Assembly: GCF_014636865.1 (NCBI RefSeq)
Contig: NZ_BMER01000007.1
Location: 219,699-283,698, forward strand
Reading direction: 5' to 3'
Source: Parapedobacter pyrenivorans
Lineage (GTDB): Bacteria > Bacteroidota > Bacteroidia > Sphingobacteriales > Sphingobacteriaceae
DNA length: 64,000 nt
This document shows, piece by piece, positions 45,606 to 54,198 of this stretch. The translations under genes and the position numbers were made by a program. The notes under the pieces were generated by a model. The model worked only from the letters and a program-made list of their open reading frames with translations, ran no database searches and was not told where the DNA came from. Each line of letters begins with the position of its first letter. Positions within the stretch are counted from its first letter, which is position 1.

Positions 45606-46514
45606 TTAAAACTTGTACGTAATCCCAGCGCCCAATACCTGCCTCACCTGTAAGGTCGGCCTTTCCGATCCAGGAATGAATACACCGTCTTCCTGACGCG
45701 GAATGAGCGTATTGTCGTCGTAAATCAACTGTACACCACCATTAACCGTAATGTAGTCATTTACTTTCATAAAAAGGTTGAACGTATAGTCCACGTCTAC
45801 GTTCTGCGGGTCTTCGAGATAGTTCGAATACAGTTTGAGGATATTTTCCACACTGACATTTTCCATCAGGTTTGCCTTGTAATAGGCGTCAAACGACGCA
45901 CCGAATTCAAAACGGGATGTTGATCCAGGGTCAACCCCGAAAGCTCCTTGGCTGGAGAGCTCGTCGTTGGTGACGAAGATAAGCCGTGCCGCGGCAGGCG
46001 AGAGGTTGAAACGGAAGTTATCCGATTCCTTATAGGCAAAACCAGGGCCGAAGCTCAGGTAGGCCGGGGCGAATGCCGTCGAAATCAGCGTGCTGTTATT
46101 GTCACCGTCATACTGGAATCCATCCGCAAATTGCGTATTGAAATTCATGTAAAAGGTATAAAGCCACCGCTCTGCGGCCTGGTAACCCAACAAGCTGTTC
46201 AGTACCAGTCGGTCGTCATTTTTTCGCCAGCCGATGGATTTCTGTTTGGTAAGCCCATAAGCGGCAATGACTTTGTTGTCCCAGCTCCATTTATCTTTCT
46301 TGTAGTTGAAGTCGTAGTTGAAAATCAGGTTGGCGGCGAAGGAGTTGATCCCCCCAGCTGCCCAATTGGAAAACGAACTTTGATTGAGCAGCAGCGTGTT
46401 TTCGCCGGAAACCCGCCAGGTGGTATCCGTAACGGCTTCTTGCCCCTGTGCATCTAGTTGTGTACCTACGGATAAGGCGATGACCACCATCAGTAGTGAT
46501 AGTTGTTTTTTCAT
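45606..46514 (-). CDS. DUF3078 family outer-membrane protein
   Basis: The 302-residue protein has a signal peptide (ATG 46514, cleavage near LDAQ) and then WRVSGENTLLLNQSSFSNWAAGGINSFAANL, the signature of DUF3078, followed by amphipathic beta strands rich in Tyr and Asn and ending with a C-terminal Phe (LGAGITYKF) typical of outer-membrane barrels recognised by BamA. Function is unknown; the family is widespread in Bacteroidota. It is transcribed apart from its neighbours and the divergent gap to rlmH shows no clear TAnnTTTG. Confidence 0.9.
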   Translation of the reverse strand: MKKQLSLLMVVIALSVGTQLDAQGQEAVTDTTWRVSGENTLLLNQSSFSNWAAGGINSFAANLIFNYDFNYKKDKWSWDNKVIAAYGLTKQKSIGWRKNDDRLVLNSLLGYQAAERWLYTFYMNFNTQFADGFQYDGDNNSTLISTAFAPAYLSFGPGFAYKESDNFRFNLSPAAARLIFVTNDELSSQGAFGVDPGSTSRFEFGASFDAYYKANLMENVSVENILKLYSNYLEDPQNVDVDYTFNLFMKVNDYITVNGGVQLIYDDNTLIPRQEDGVFIPGSERPTLQVRQVLGAGITYKF

Positions 46515-46628
46515 GATTAGTAAATTTGAATATCAGCTAATAAGGCGATAAGAAAATCAAAAGCAGTGCCAAAGTGGTCAGAATCACCCTGTTTTTGATT
46601 AATTCTAATTTTTCCGTTGATTTGCATG

Positions 46629-47102
46629 ATGCGGATAACCTTATTGTGTGTAGGGAAGACGGATGACGCTTACTATACCGCGCTTATCGATAAATTTCAG
46701 CAACGGCTGAAACATTACATCCCGTTCACGATGGTGACCATCCCGGATGTGAAAAATACCAAGCATTTAAGTACGGGTCAGCAGAAGGTGAAAGAGGGTG
46801 AAGCGATCATGAGACAACTTTCGCCCAGTGATCAGGTGATACTGCTGGATGAAAAAGGGAAGGAGTACCGTTCTGTGGAATTCGCTGCATACCTCAATAA
46901 GTTGATGGTGGGAAGTGTGCAGCAGTTGGTGTTTGTAGTGGGTGGCCCGTACGGTTTTGATGACGCGCTCTATCAACGTGCAAACGGGAAAATATCGCTA
47001 TCCAAATTGACGTTTTCTCACCAGATGGTCCGTTTGTTTTTCGTAGAGCAGTTATATCGGGCTTTCAGTATCCTGAAGCGAGAGCCTTACCATCACGAAT
47101 GA
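46629..47102 (+). CDS. rlmH: 23S rRNA (pseudouridine1915-N3)-methyltransferase RlmH
   Basis: From ATG 46629 the protein is 157 residues, the family length, starting MRITLLCVGKTDDAYY. It has the SPOUT-fold knot motifs VILLDEKGKEYRSVEFA, LVFVVGGPYGFDDALY and LTFSHQMVRLFFVEQLYRAFSI with the conserved C-terminal YHHE. It methylates pseudouridine 1915 in helix 69 of 23S rRNA using SAM. The ATG at 46626 directly before is the alternative start. Confidence 0.96.
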   Translation: MRITLLCVGKTDDAYYTALIDKFQQRLKHYIPFTMVTIPDVKNTKHLSTGQQKVKEGEAIMRQLSPSDQVILLDEKGKEYRSVEFAAYLNKLMVGSVQQLVFVVGGPYGFDDALYQRANGKISLSKLTFSHQMVRLFFVEQLYRAFSILKREPYHHE

Positions 47103-47154
47103 GTATATGGAAATCGTGCTATTTTCGCATCCAAACAATACGGACAGAAAATTG

Positions 47155-47162
47155 TATATTTG
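47155..47162 (+). promoter_or_regulatory. TAnnTTTG (-7) promoter element before a 40-codon gene
   Basis: TATATTTG lies 8 nt upstream of the ATG at 47170. This suggests that the short ORF is transcribed on its own and that the ATG at 47107, upstream of the element, is not the start. Confidence 0.5.
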
Positions 47163-47169
47163 TTATATT

Positions 47170-47292
47170 ATGCTTCAACATAAACGGAAATATCACTATA
47201 AGGGCGCAGATACTACCAGCGAAAGCAGGATGTTCTGGCTTATGGTCGTCATTGGCTTGGCGATTATGGCAGCTATCATCTTCTTGCTTTGA
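47170..47292 (+). CDS. Very small single-helix membrane protein
   Basis: The 40-residue protein has a basic start (MLQHKRKYHYKGADTTSESR) and one C-terminal membrane helix (about residues 22-40, MFWLMVVIGLAIMAAIIFLL). An in-frame ATG at 47107 would give 61 residues, but the promoter-like element at 47155 favours the shorter form. Basic N-terminus plus tail anchor is typical of many small membrane proteins of unknown function. It is followed by a large inverted repeat. Confidence 0.55.
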   Translation: MLQHKRKYHYKGADTTSESRMFWLMVVIGLAIMAAIIFLL

Positions 47293-47301
47293 CGGGGTTG
47301 A

Positions 47302-47336
47302 GATATAGCTGCATTCGAGACCGAAGCAGCTATATC
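47302..47336. repeat. Large inverted repeat between convergent genes
   Basis: GATATAGCTGC (47302-47312) and GCAGCTATATC (47326-47336) are exact complements and the inside TTCG/CGAA also pairs, giving about 15 bp with one bulge and a 4-nt loop. It lies between the small membrane gene and the convergent DUF5606 stop. No T-run follows on either strand, so it is either a weak bidirectional terminator or another kind of stem-loop. Confidence 0.7.
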
Positions 47337-47343
47337 GTATTGC

Positions 47344-47751
47344 CTACTGCTCGTCAGTTGTCGCTGAAGGCTCTTCATCGAAAAGCGGTAACGCTTTGAT
47401 GATGCCGTACCAATTGATGATTTTTTTGATGTCGGAGCTGTATACCCGCTCCTCGTCGTGATCGGGCGCCACCTCCCGGAAAAATTCCCGTAAGGTTTTT
47501 CCGTCTGATTTCGCGTCGACGACCTGCGCGCTGGTTTTCATGCGCCCAAGGATGTCGGTAAGCTTAAGGTCCTCATCGTTGCCATAGACGGTGATGTCTT
47601 CGAGCGTGGCGAGCTTGGTCGTTGCTAAGTTTACCACGGATTTCACCTTTTGCTCATCCAGGCTTTCCAGGATAAAGCCACCTTTGTTTTGTCCGATCAA
47701 CTTAAACAAACCGGGTTTGCCGGTCACGGATACGAGTGCCTTTAAGTTCAT
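47344..47751 (-). CDS. DUF5606 family protein
   Basis: The 135-residue soluble protein begins MNLKALVSVTGKPGLFKLIGQNKGGFILESLDE, the DUF5606 hallmark, and contains DITVYGNDEDLKLTDILGRM. Residues 1-50 look like a small SH3-like beta barrel. Function is unknown. Its ATG overlaps the stop of the cyclophilin gene (TAATG at 47753-47749), so the two are translationally coupled. The C-terminus is acidic. Confidence 0.88.
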   Translation of the reverse strand: MNLKALVSVTGKPGLFKLIGQNKGGFILESLDEQKVKSVVNLATTKLATLEDITVYGNDEDLKLTDILGRMKTSAQVVDAKSDGKTLREFFREVAPDHDEERVYSSDIKKIINWYGIIKALPLFDEEPSATTDEQ

Positions 47752-48197
47752 TATGCCGTCTCCTCTTCGATGATATCGATTCCCAGAATTTTATCGCCCT
47801 GACGGATCTCGTCGACGAGATCCAGATTTTCCACAACCTTGCCGAAACACGTGTGGTTTCTGTCGAGATGTGCGGTGTTTGTGCGGCTATGACATATAAA
47901 GAACTGTGATCCCCCGGTATCACGTCCGCGATGGGCCATGGAAAGTACCCCCCTATCATGATATTGATTGTCGCCGTCCAATTCGCATTTGATGGAATAG
48001 CCGGGTCCGCCAGCACCAGTGCCGGTAGGGTCGCCACCTTGGATCACGAAGTCAGGTATTACCCGATGAAAGGTTACCCCGTCGTAGTAGCCCGATTTAG
48101 CCAGTTTCAAAAAGTTAGCTACGGTGCCCGGAGCATCCGCGTCGTAAAATTGTACCGTTAAATCGCCTTTTTCAGTCTTGATAATTGCTTTACTCAT
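47751..48197 (-). CDS. Cyclophilin-type peptidyl-prolyl cis-trans isomerase
   Basis: From ATG 48197 the protein is 148 residues, with no signal peptide, so it is cytoplasmic. Cyclophilin motifs are GTVANFLKLAKSGYYDGVTFHRVIPDFVIQGGDPTGTGAGGPG, carrying the catalytic Arg and Gln residues, and GGSQFFICH. It speeds proline isomerisation during protein folding. The upstream ATG (48278) is rejected because the TAnnTTTG element at 48225-48218 lies between it and 48197. DUF5606 is co-translated downstream. Confidence 0.95.
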   Translation of the reverse strand: MSKAIIKTEKGDLTVQFYDADAPGTVANFLKLAKSGYYDGVTFHRVIPDFVIQGGDPTGTGAGGPGYSIKCELDGDNQYHDRGVLSMAHRGRDTGGSQFFICHSRTNTAHLDRNHTCFGKVVENLDLVDEIRQGDKILGIDIIEEETA

Positions 48198-48217
48198 TAT
48201 TGTTAAAAATTGGACAA

Positions 48218-48225
48218 CAAAGATA
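48218..48225 (-). promoter_or_regulatory. TAnnTTTG (-7) promoter element for the cyclophilin-DUF5606 pair
   Basis: The minus strand reads TATCTTTG, 21 nt before the ATG at 48197. This decides the start of the cyclophilin gene. Confidence 0.6.
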
Positions 48226-48373
48226 GGTATTTTAGATGGGGATGCCATAGGGCGAACACAGAAAGGCAACGGTATCAAGCCTAGGTTTCCGAATCCGCAG
48301 AGGCAGGGCGGTTTAAAAAATAATTTTAGCTAAAAAATGTAGTAAAATAATTGAAATCCCGGATGACTTTTCA

Positions 48374-48381
48374 TACCTTTG
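48374..48381 (+). promoter_or_regulatory. TAnnTTTG (-7) promoter element for the radC-like gene
   Basis: TACCTTTG lies 31 nt before the ATG at 48413. Confidence 0.6.
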
Positions 48382-48412
48382 ATTACGATACAATAACCAT
48401 TAATATACACCT

Positions 48413-49108
48413 ATGGATAACCTATTACGAGTAACGATCAAATCGTGGGCCCAGGCCGATCGTCCGCGTGAAAAATTATTGGAACAGGGTCGAAGAGCCC
48501 TTACTGACGCAGAATTATTAGCCATCTTGATTGGTAGCGGGTCGCGTGAGGAATCAGCCTTGGAACTTTGCAAGCGTATCCTGTATGACCGCGGGAATGA
48601 CCTGCACGATCTGTCGCGGCTGTCGGTGTCCGAATTGTGCCGTTATAAGGGAATCGGTGATGCTAAAGCGATTAGTATTATTGCCGCACTCGAATTAGGC
48701 AGGCGGAGGAAAGACCAAAAAGAGGAACAACGGCCCATACTCAATAGCAGCAAACGGGTACATGAATACATGGAGCACCTCTACCAAGATCTCCTCCACG
48801 AAGAATTTTGGGTATTGTACCTGGCTAGTGGGTGCAAGTTGGTTGGCAAGCAGCTTATCGGTAAAGGGGGGAACGATTTTACACCGGTGGATGTTAAACA
48901 GGTACTGCGTTTGGCGCTGGAATGCGGGGCTACCAGCATTGTGCTTACACACAATCACCCATCGGGTTCCATCAAGCCCAGCACAATGGATGTGCAATTA
49001 ACCAATAAGCTGACGGAGGCCGCTAAGCTGTTCGACTTTACCATCAATGATCATGTCATCTTTACAAATGCGGGATATTATAGTTTTCGGGATAGTGGAA
49101 TGCTGTGA
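48413..49108 (+). CDS. radC: RadC family JAB-domain protein
   Basis: The 231-residue protein has an N-terminal helix-hairpin-helix region (WAQADRPREKLLEQGRRALTDAELLAILIGSG ... LCRYKGIGDAKAISIIAA) and a C-terminal JAB metalloprotease-like domain with the zinc motif VLTHNHPSGSIKPSTMD. RadC was named for DNA repair, but that role was withdrawn and the function of the chromosomal family is unclear. Full family length, start at the standard MDNLLRVTIKSWAQADRPRE. Single gene with its own promoter. Confidence 0.95.
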   Translation: MDNLLRVTIKSWAQADRPREKLLEQGRRALTDAELLAILIGSGSREESALELCKRILYDRGNDLHDLSRLSVSELCRYKGIGDAKAISIIAALELGRRRKDQKEEQRPILNSSKRVHEYMEHLYQDLLHEEFWVLYLASGCKLVGKQLIGKGGNDFTPVDVKQVLRLALECGATSIVLTHNHPSGSIKPSTMDVQLTNKLTEAAKLFDFTINDHVIFTNAGYYSFRDSGML

Positions 49109-49137
49109 GGGAATAAACAGCAAATCCGCAAAAATGC

Positions 49138-49145
49138 TATCTTTG
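49138..49145 (+). promoter_or_regulatory. TAnnTTTG (-7) promoter element for pheT
   Basis: TATCTTTG ends 20 nt before the pheT ATG at 49165. Confidence 0.6.
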
Positions 49146-49164
49146 CACAAATTCCCGAATCAGG

Positions 49165-51561
49165 ATGAACATATCATATCATTGGCTTAAAGATTTTATA
49201 CAGACAAATAAAACACCGGAAGAATTGTCGGGTATCCTTACCGATATCGGGCTGGAAGTGGAATCGTTGGATGTGGTTCAACATATACCCGGGGGGCTCG
49301 AAGGACTGGTTATCGGTGAAGTGAAAACCTGTGAACAGCATCCCAATGCCGACCGTCTGCGGGTAACCACTGTCGACATCGGGGGGGAGGCACCCCTGCA
49401 TATTGTTTGCGGGGCCCCTAATGTGGCGGTGGGCCAGCGTGTCGTGGTAGCTATTGTAGGCACAACGGTGCATCCCATCGGTGGTGAACCTTTCAAAATC
49501 AATAAATCCAAAATCCGGGGAGAAGTTTCTGAGGGCATGATCTGTGCCGAGGATGAAATTGGGCTTGGCATTTCACACGATGGCATCATGGTACTGGCAG
49601 CCGATGCGCCGATAGGTGTGCCTGCAAAAATCTATTTAGGCATACAAGATGATTACGTTTTCGAAATCGGCCTGACGCCCAACCGTGCCGATGCGGCCTC
49701 ACACCTGGGTGTAGCCCGGGATATTGCCGCTTGGCTGCGAAGCGGATACCTAATGCCAGATGTTGAGGGTTTCGTAGCCGGTAATGATCCGGCGTTGCCG
49801 GTCACGGTGACCGATTCCGAAGCCTGTCCACGGTACAGTTCGTTAACAATCGATGGTATAACCGTGTCGGAATCTCCCGATTGGTTGAAGGGCCGGTTGC
49901 AAGCCATTGGCGTCCGTCCGATCAACAGTGTGGTGGATGTAACCAATTACGTGTTGCATGAGTTGGGGCAACCGCTACATGCCTTTGACGCGGATACGCT
50001 GGCCGGTGGGCAAGTAGTGGTTCGCCAGGCCGAACCCGACGAGTTGTTTGTTACGTTGGACGGCGTGGAACGCAAGCTACACCGTGAAGACCTGATGATC
50101 TGCGATGCCGAAAAGCCGCTGTGCATTGCCGGGGTATTCGGTGGGATGCATTCCGGCGTGACCGAAAGGACAACACGTGTATTTCTGGAAAGTGCTTATT
50201 TTCACCCTGTTTTCGTACGGAAAACATCCAAACGGCACGGCCTTAAAACAGATGCTTCGTTTCGTTTCGAACGGGGTACAGACCCTGATATGACGGTGTT
50301 GGCATTGAAAAGGGCGGCGTTACTGATCACGCAAATTGCCGGTGGACATATCTCGACATCGGTGTCTGACGTGTACCCGCGGCCGATATTACCATTTACT
50401 TTTGATGTGCGGTACGCCGAGGTTCGTCGGGTTATCGGCAAGACCATTCCCGATTCCGAAATAAAGGCGATTATCGAGGCATTGGGCATAGCGGTACTTG
50501 GAGAGGCCAGCGGTGTGTTGACGGTACAGGTCCCGCCGCATAAAGTAGATGTGACCCGCGAAGTGGATGTCATCGAAGAAGTGCTCCGGATTTACGGTTA
50601 TAACAATATTGAAATCAAAAGGCAGATCAAGGCCTCACTCCATACATCATCCAAGCCGGATAAAGAGGTGGTGCAGGATCAGGTCGCGGATTTGTTGATT
50701 GGCAACGGATTCCGTGAAATTCTGTCTAATTCGTTGACGAAACTGGACTATACGGACAATCCCGATCTGGCAGTACGCATTTTAAATCCGCTGAGTGCCG
50801 ACTTGGATACGATGCGGCAGAACCTGTTGTACTCCATTTTGGGGGCGATGGCCTACAACCAGAAACGTAAGCAACAGGATCTGAAATTTTTTGAATTTGG
50901 AAACACCTACCAACTCGGGGAAGGAAGTTATGTTGAAAAGCAGCGCCTCGCATTGGCCATCACGGGCGGGCAGTTGCCCGAACAATGGAACCACCGGGAT
51001 AAATCGGTGTCATTTTACGATATAAAAGCCGCCGTAGATGCTATTTTAAGGCGATTGAATGTGACCGGCTTACAGGTGGTTGATGCCCCCGAGCTGCATT
51101 ACCAATATGGCTTGACCTACGAAAGGGCAGGGAAGGCAATGGTTTCATTCGGTGCAGTAAGCAAATCCGCTTTGGTTAAAGCGGACCTGGCCGGTGAGGT
51201 ATTCTATGCCGACTTTGATTGGGCGGCGATACTCAAGGCAATCCGTAAAAACAAAATCACGTACCAGGAAGTGTCCAAGTTCCCTGCTGTACGGAGAGAC
51301 CTTTCGCTATTGATCGATGCAGACGTGAATTTCGGCGTATTGAAGGGCATCGCAGAAAAGACCGAGCGTAAGCTGCTCAAACAGGTTAATGTGTTTGACG
51401 TCTACAAAGGTGATAAACTGCCAGCGGGTAAGAAATCTTATGCGCTCTACTTCGTGTTACAAGATGAAGAGAAAACACTCAACGATAATCAAATTGATGC
51501 GATAGTTAAAAAATTAATTCATAATTTTGAAAAAGAAGTGGGAGCGGAAGTGCGAAGCTGA
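49165..51561 (+). CDS. pheT: Phenylalanyl-tRNA synthetase beta subunit
   Basis: The 798-residue subunit has the usual order of domains: tRNA-binding OB-fold (about 40-150, IGEVKTCEQHPNADRLRVTTVDIG), B3/B4 editing domain (about 210-385), B5 (about 405-475), the catalytic-like core and the C-terminal ferredoxin-fold anticodon-binding domain (about 705-798, FPAVRRDLSLLIDADVNFG). With PheS, which is not in the window, it charges tRNA-Phe. The gene stands at the head of a conserved Bacteroidota order pheT - coiled-coil protein - zapA - rny. Confidence 0.97.
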   Translation: MNISYHWLKDFIQTNKTPEELSGILTDIGLEVESLDVVQHIPGGLEGLVIGEVKTCEQHPNADRLRVTTVDIGGEAPLHIVCGAPNVAVGQRVVVAIVGTTVHPIGGEPFKINKSKIRGEVSEGMICAEDEIGLGISHDGIMVLAADAPIGVPAKIYLGIQDDYVFEIGLTPNRADAASHLGVARDIAAWLRSGYLMPDVEGFVAGNDPALPVTVTDSEACPRYSSLTIDGITVSESPDWLKGRLQAIGVRPINSVVDVTNYVLHELGQPLHAFDADTLAGGQVVVRQAEPDELFVTLDGVERKLHREDLMICDAEKPLCIAGVFGGMHSGVTERTTRVFLESAYFHPVFVRKTSKRHGLKTDASFRFERGTDPDMTVLALKRAALLITQIAGGHISTSVSDVYPRPILPFTFDVRYAEVRRVIGKTIPDSEIKAIIEALGIAVLGEASGVLTVQVPPHKVDVTREVDVIEEVLRIYGYNNIEIKRQIKASLHTSSKPDKEVVQDQVADLLIGNGFREILSNSLTKLDYTDNPDLAVRILNPLSADLDTMRQNLLYSILGAMAYNQKRKQQDLKFFEFGNTYQLGEGSYVEKQRLALAITGGQLPEQWNHRDKSVSFYDIKAAVDAILRRLNVTGLQVVDAPELHYQYGLTYERAGKAMVSFGAVSKSALVKADLAGEVFYADFDWAAILKAIRKNKITYQEVSKFPAVRRDLSLLIDADVNFGVLKGIAEKTERKLLKQVNVFDVYKGDKLPAGKKSYALYFVLQDEEKTLNDNQIDAIVKKLIHNFEKEVGAEVRS

Positions 51562-51566
51562 TGCAT

Positions 51567-51574
51567 TATTTTTG
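51567..51574 (+). promoter_or_regulatory. TAnnTTTG (-7) promoter element for the coiled-coil/zapA genes
   Basis: TATTTTTG follows the pheT stop by 6 nt and lies 79 nt before the ATG at 51653. Confidence 0.5.
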
Positions 51575-51652
51575 CAGTTTGCGGATTCACCTATCGTTGA
51601 TTCGCGAATAAAGAAACGGCAATAGCAAATAAACAAAGGTGAAAAGCGAGCG

Positions 51653-51961
51653 ATGTCATCATTAGCGGTACAATTGGGAAGTGTGGTCGAGAATACGCGT
51701 AAATTACTGGATTTATGCGTATCTTTGCAGGAGGAAAATGACCTGTTGAAGCTGGAAGTGCAGTCGCTGCAAGTGGCAATTGAAACGAGCAGTAGCAAGA
51801 ACAAACAGTTGGACGAAAAGGTCAAAGCACTTGCCGTAGCGCGTTCTTTGGACGATGGGAAGGTGGATAAGGTGGGGATAAATGAAAAAATACTTGACAC
51901 AAAGCAAAAAATTAACGATTTTGTGCGGGAAATAGATAAGTGTATTGAATTGCTCAGGTAA
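51653..51961 (+). CDS. Coiled-coil protein upstream of zapA (ZapB-like by position)
   Basis: The 102-residue protein is nearly all alpha-helical coiled coil: VVENTRKLLDLCVSLQEENDLLKLEV gives clear heptads in residues 8-60, then a short basic break and a second amphipathic helix (KILDTKQKINDFVREIDKCIELLR). It lies 37 nt before zapA. ZapB of proteobacteria is likewise a small pure coiled coil that joins ZapA to the chromosome, so a divisome role as ZapA partner is a fair guess, but there is no sequence proof of homology. No signal peptide. Confidence 0.8.
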   Translation: MSSLAVQLGSVVENTRKLLDLCVSLQEENDLLKLEVQSLQVAIETSSSKNKQLDEKVKALAVARSLDDGKVDKVGINEKILDTKQKINDFVREIDKCIELLR

Positions 51962-51998
51962 TGGGCGGACGAATGAGACATAGTGAATTAGCTCAAAC

Positions 51999-52289
51999 AT
52001 GGGAGAAATTTCCATAAAAATAAACATCGCAGACCGGATTTACCCTTTGCGAGTGGATATGGCGGAGGAGGAGGTTATCCGGCGAGCGGCCAAATTGATA
52101 AACGACAGGATTAAGGAATTTCAGGAGAATTATGCGGTAAGGGATAAACAAGACTTGTTATCGATGTGTGTACTTCATTATGCGACGGGTATGTTGAAGG
52201 CGGAAGGGAAATCGAGTACCGATGAAGCAGGGGTTGTGAAAGTGGTGAATGAGTTGGAAGGCATGTTGACTGAATTTTTTAACAAATAA
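51999..52289 (+). CDS. zapA: Cell division protein ZapA
   Basis: The 96-residue protein starts with the ZapA globular part (MGEISIKINIADRIYPLRVDMAEEEVIRRAAKLINDRIKEFQENY) followed by a helical region (DLLSMCVLHYATGMLKAEG) that forms the tetrameric coiled coil. ZapA bundles FtsZ filaments at the Z-ring. As in proteobacteria, where 6S RNA (ssrS) follows zapA, a structured RNA is found directly downstream here. Confidence 0.92.
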   Translation: MGEISIKINIADRIYPLRVDMAEEEVIRRAAKLINDRIKEFQENYAVRDKQDLLSMCVLHYATGMLKAEGKSSTDEAGVVKVVNELEGMLTEFFNK

Positions 52290-52323
52290 CGTTCTTATTA
52301 ATTAGAGCTTAAAAGACGAATTT

Positions 52324-52494
52324 ACCGCAGTTAAATTCGGGTTTCACTATTTTAAACTTAACGCTTCAATATCACAAAGCGTAATCGAGATGTAGGCCAT
52401 TTTGCTGATGCCATCTGGTCATGATCAATACGCTAAAGTTGTGTAAGGAAGTTTATAATACATGAGACCTGATTAATTTAATTGCGGTTTTTTT
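52324..52494 (+). ncRNA. ssrS: Probable 6S-like RNA (6S-Flavo type) with closing stem and poly-U
   Basis: ACCGCAGTTAAATT (52324-52337) pairs with AATTTAATTGCGGT (52475-52488), 14 bp with one G-U pair, followed by a run of seven U (52488-52494), so the closing stem also acts as terminator. Inside, CTTC (52364), CACAA (52373) and AGCGTA (52378) pair in order with TACGCT (52429), TTGTG (52439) and GAAG (52448), giving a long rod with internal loops and an apical hairpin (AGAT...GGC with GCC...ATCT), like 6S RNA. An alternative 8-bp hairpin, CGAATTTA (52317) with TAAATTCG (52332), excludes the closing stem. Length about 170 nt and position after zapA fit. The exact 5' end is not known. Confidence 0.68.
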
Positions 52495-52578
52495 ATGCGC
52501 TTTGCAGAAGGAATGGCGTGATAACCCGATGAGCGACGCGAACCCGGAATACGGATAATGCGCAAAGGAGTAAGGAGT

Positions 52579-52623
52579 AAATAAGCGAATAGTAAACAGC
52601 AATACGGACAAATAAGCGAATAG
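52579..52623. repeat. Short direct repeats in the rny leader
   Basis: AAATAAGCGAATAG occurs at 52579-52592 and again at 52610-52623. AAGGAGT is doubled just before (52566-52579) and ACACATAA just after (52624-52640). These small tandem duplications fill the 148-bp gap between the RNA gene and rny; no other signal was seen there. Confidence 0.6.
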
Positions 52624-52642
52624 ACACATAAACACATAAACA

Positions 52643-54193
52643 ATGGATATCATATACATCATTATAGCTTTTGCAGTGGGGGTGGTCATTGGCCGCTTCG
52701 CACTGCGGTTTTTATTTAAGAAACAGGAGGTGGCTGCCCAAAGTAAAGCGAAAAAGATTCTGAAAGAAGCAGAACAGACCGGCGAACATCTGAAGAAACA
52801 ACGGCAATTGGAAGCCAAAGAGAAATTCCTACAACTAAAAGCTGAACACGAGAAGGAGACGAATCAAAAGAACAACGCACTAAACCAACGTGAAAACGGT
52901 ATCCGGCAAAAGGAGCAGTCGCTCAATCAGAAGTTGGAAAGCTTGAATCGCGAGAAACAGGAGTTGGAAGGCACACGTAAGAACCTGGATCGTCTTACTG
53001 AAATCAATGAAAAGAAACAGGAAGAGGTAGAGCAGCTCAAGTCTCAGCATATCAAGCAATTGGAAACCATAGCAGGACTTTCGGCGGATGAAGCAAGAGC
53101 GCAACTTATAGAGAATCTAAAAGAGGAAGCCCGTTCCAAAGCCATTATCCAAATCAAAGACATTGTAGACGAGGCCAAGCTGACGGCTACCAAGGAAGCC
53201 AAAAAGGTGGTCATACAGACGATACAACGTACAGCTACTGAGAGTGCTATCGAAAATACGGTATCCATCTTCAATATCGAAAATGACGAAATAAAGGGCC
53301 GTATCATCGGTAGGGAGGGCCGGAATATCCGTGCGTTGGAAGCAGCGACGGGCGTAGAAATCATCGTTGACGACACACCGGAAGCCATTATCCTCTCGGG
53401 GTTTGATCCTGTGCGCAGGGAAATTGCCCGGCTGGCCCTGCACCGGTTGGTGACGGATGGCCGGATTCACCCGGCACGTATTGAGGAGGTGGTGGCAAAA
53501 ACCAAAAACCAGATTGAAGATGAGATTGTAGAGATCGGCGAGCGGACGGTAATCGACTTAGGGATACATGGGCTTCACCCCGAACTGATCCGTATGGTTG
53601 GCCGGATGCGTTACCGTTCATCCTATGGCCAAAACCTGCTGCAGCACTCGCGGGAAGTGGCCAATTTCAGCGCCACCATGGCGTCTGAGTTGGGCCTGAA
53701 TGTAAAGTTGGCCAAGCGGGCAGGCCTACTGCATGACATTGGCAAAGTGCCGGACGACAATCCCGAATTGCCGCACGCAATCCTCGGGATGCAGCTCGCA
53801 GAGAAATATAAAGAGCATCCCGAAGTATGCAATGCCATAGGGGCGCACCACGATGAAATTGAGATGACCTCGATGATTTCGCCAGTCGTGCAGGCTTGTG
53901 ACGCTATCTCGGGTGCACGACCCGGAGCGCGGCGGGAAGTGGTCGAAAACTACATCAAAAGACTCAAGGAATTGGAGGAACTGGCGTTGTCGTACCCCGG
54001 CGTAGAAAAGACTTTCGCTATTCAAGCAGGGCGCGAACTACGGGTGGTCGTAGCAAGCGAGCGGGTGTCGGATGCGCAAGCGGAACTGCTTGCGGCCGAT
54101 ATTTCTACCCGTATCCAGACCGAAATGACCTATCCGGGACAGATTAAAGTGACAGTGATCCGCGAAACGCGGTCGGTTTCCTACGCGAAGTAA
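52643..54193 (+). CDS. rny: Ribonuclease Y
   Basis: The 516-residue endoribonuclease has an N-terminal membrane anchor ([19 protein letters not shown]), a long coiled coil (about 25-200), a KH domain with [30 protein letters not shown] (about 215-270) and an HD domain with the metal-binding [12 protein letters not shown] (about 365-376). It starts bulk mRNA decay at the inner membrane. The gene follows zapA and the 6S-like RNA in an order conserved in the phylum. Confidence 0.97.
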   Translation: MDIIYIIIAFAVGVVIGRFALRFLFKKQEVAAQSKAKKILKEAEQTGEHLKKQRQLEAKEKFLQLKAEHEKETNQKNNALNQRENGIRQKEQSLNQKLESLNREKQELEGTRKNLDRLTEINEKKQEEVEQLKSQHIKQLETIAGLSADEARAQLIENLKEEARSKAIIQIKDIVDEAKLTATKEAKKVVIQTIQRTATESAIENTVSIFNIENDEIKGRIIGREGRNIRALEAATGVEIIVDDTPEAIILSGFDPVRREIARLALHRLVTDGRIHPARIEEVVAKTKNQIEDEIVEIGERTVIDLGIHGLHPELIRMVGRMRYRSSYGQNLLQHSREVANFSATMASELGLNVKLAKRAGLLHDIGKVPDDNPELPHAILGMQLAEKYKEHPEVCNAIGAHHDEIEMTSMISPVVQACDAISGARPGARREVVENYIKRLKELEELALSYPGVEKTFAIQAGRELRVVVASERVSDAQAELLAADISTRIQTEMTYPGQIKVTVIRETRSVSYAK

Positions 54194-54198
54194 ATCTG

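Noticed and set aside
47107..47169. Longer 61-codon version of the small membrane gene
   Set aside because: A TAnnTTTG element at 47155-47162 lies inside the extension, favouring the ATG at 47170; the longer form could still be made by read-through from rlmH.
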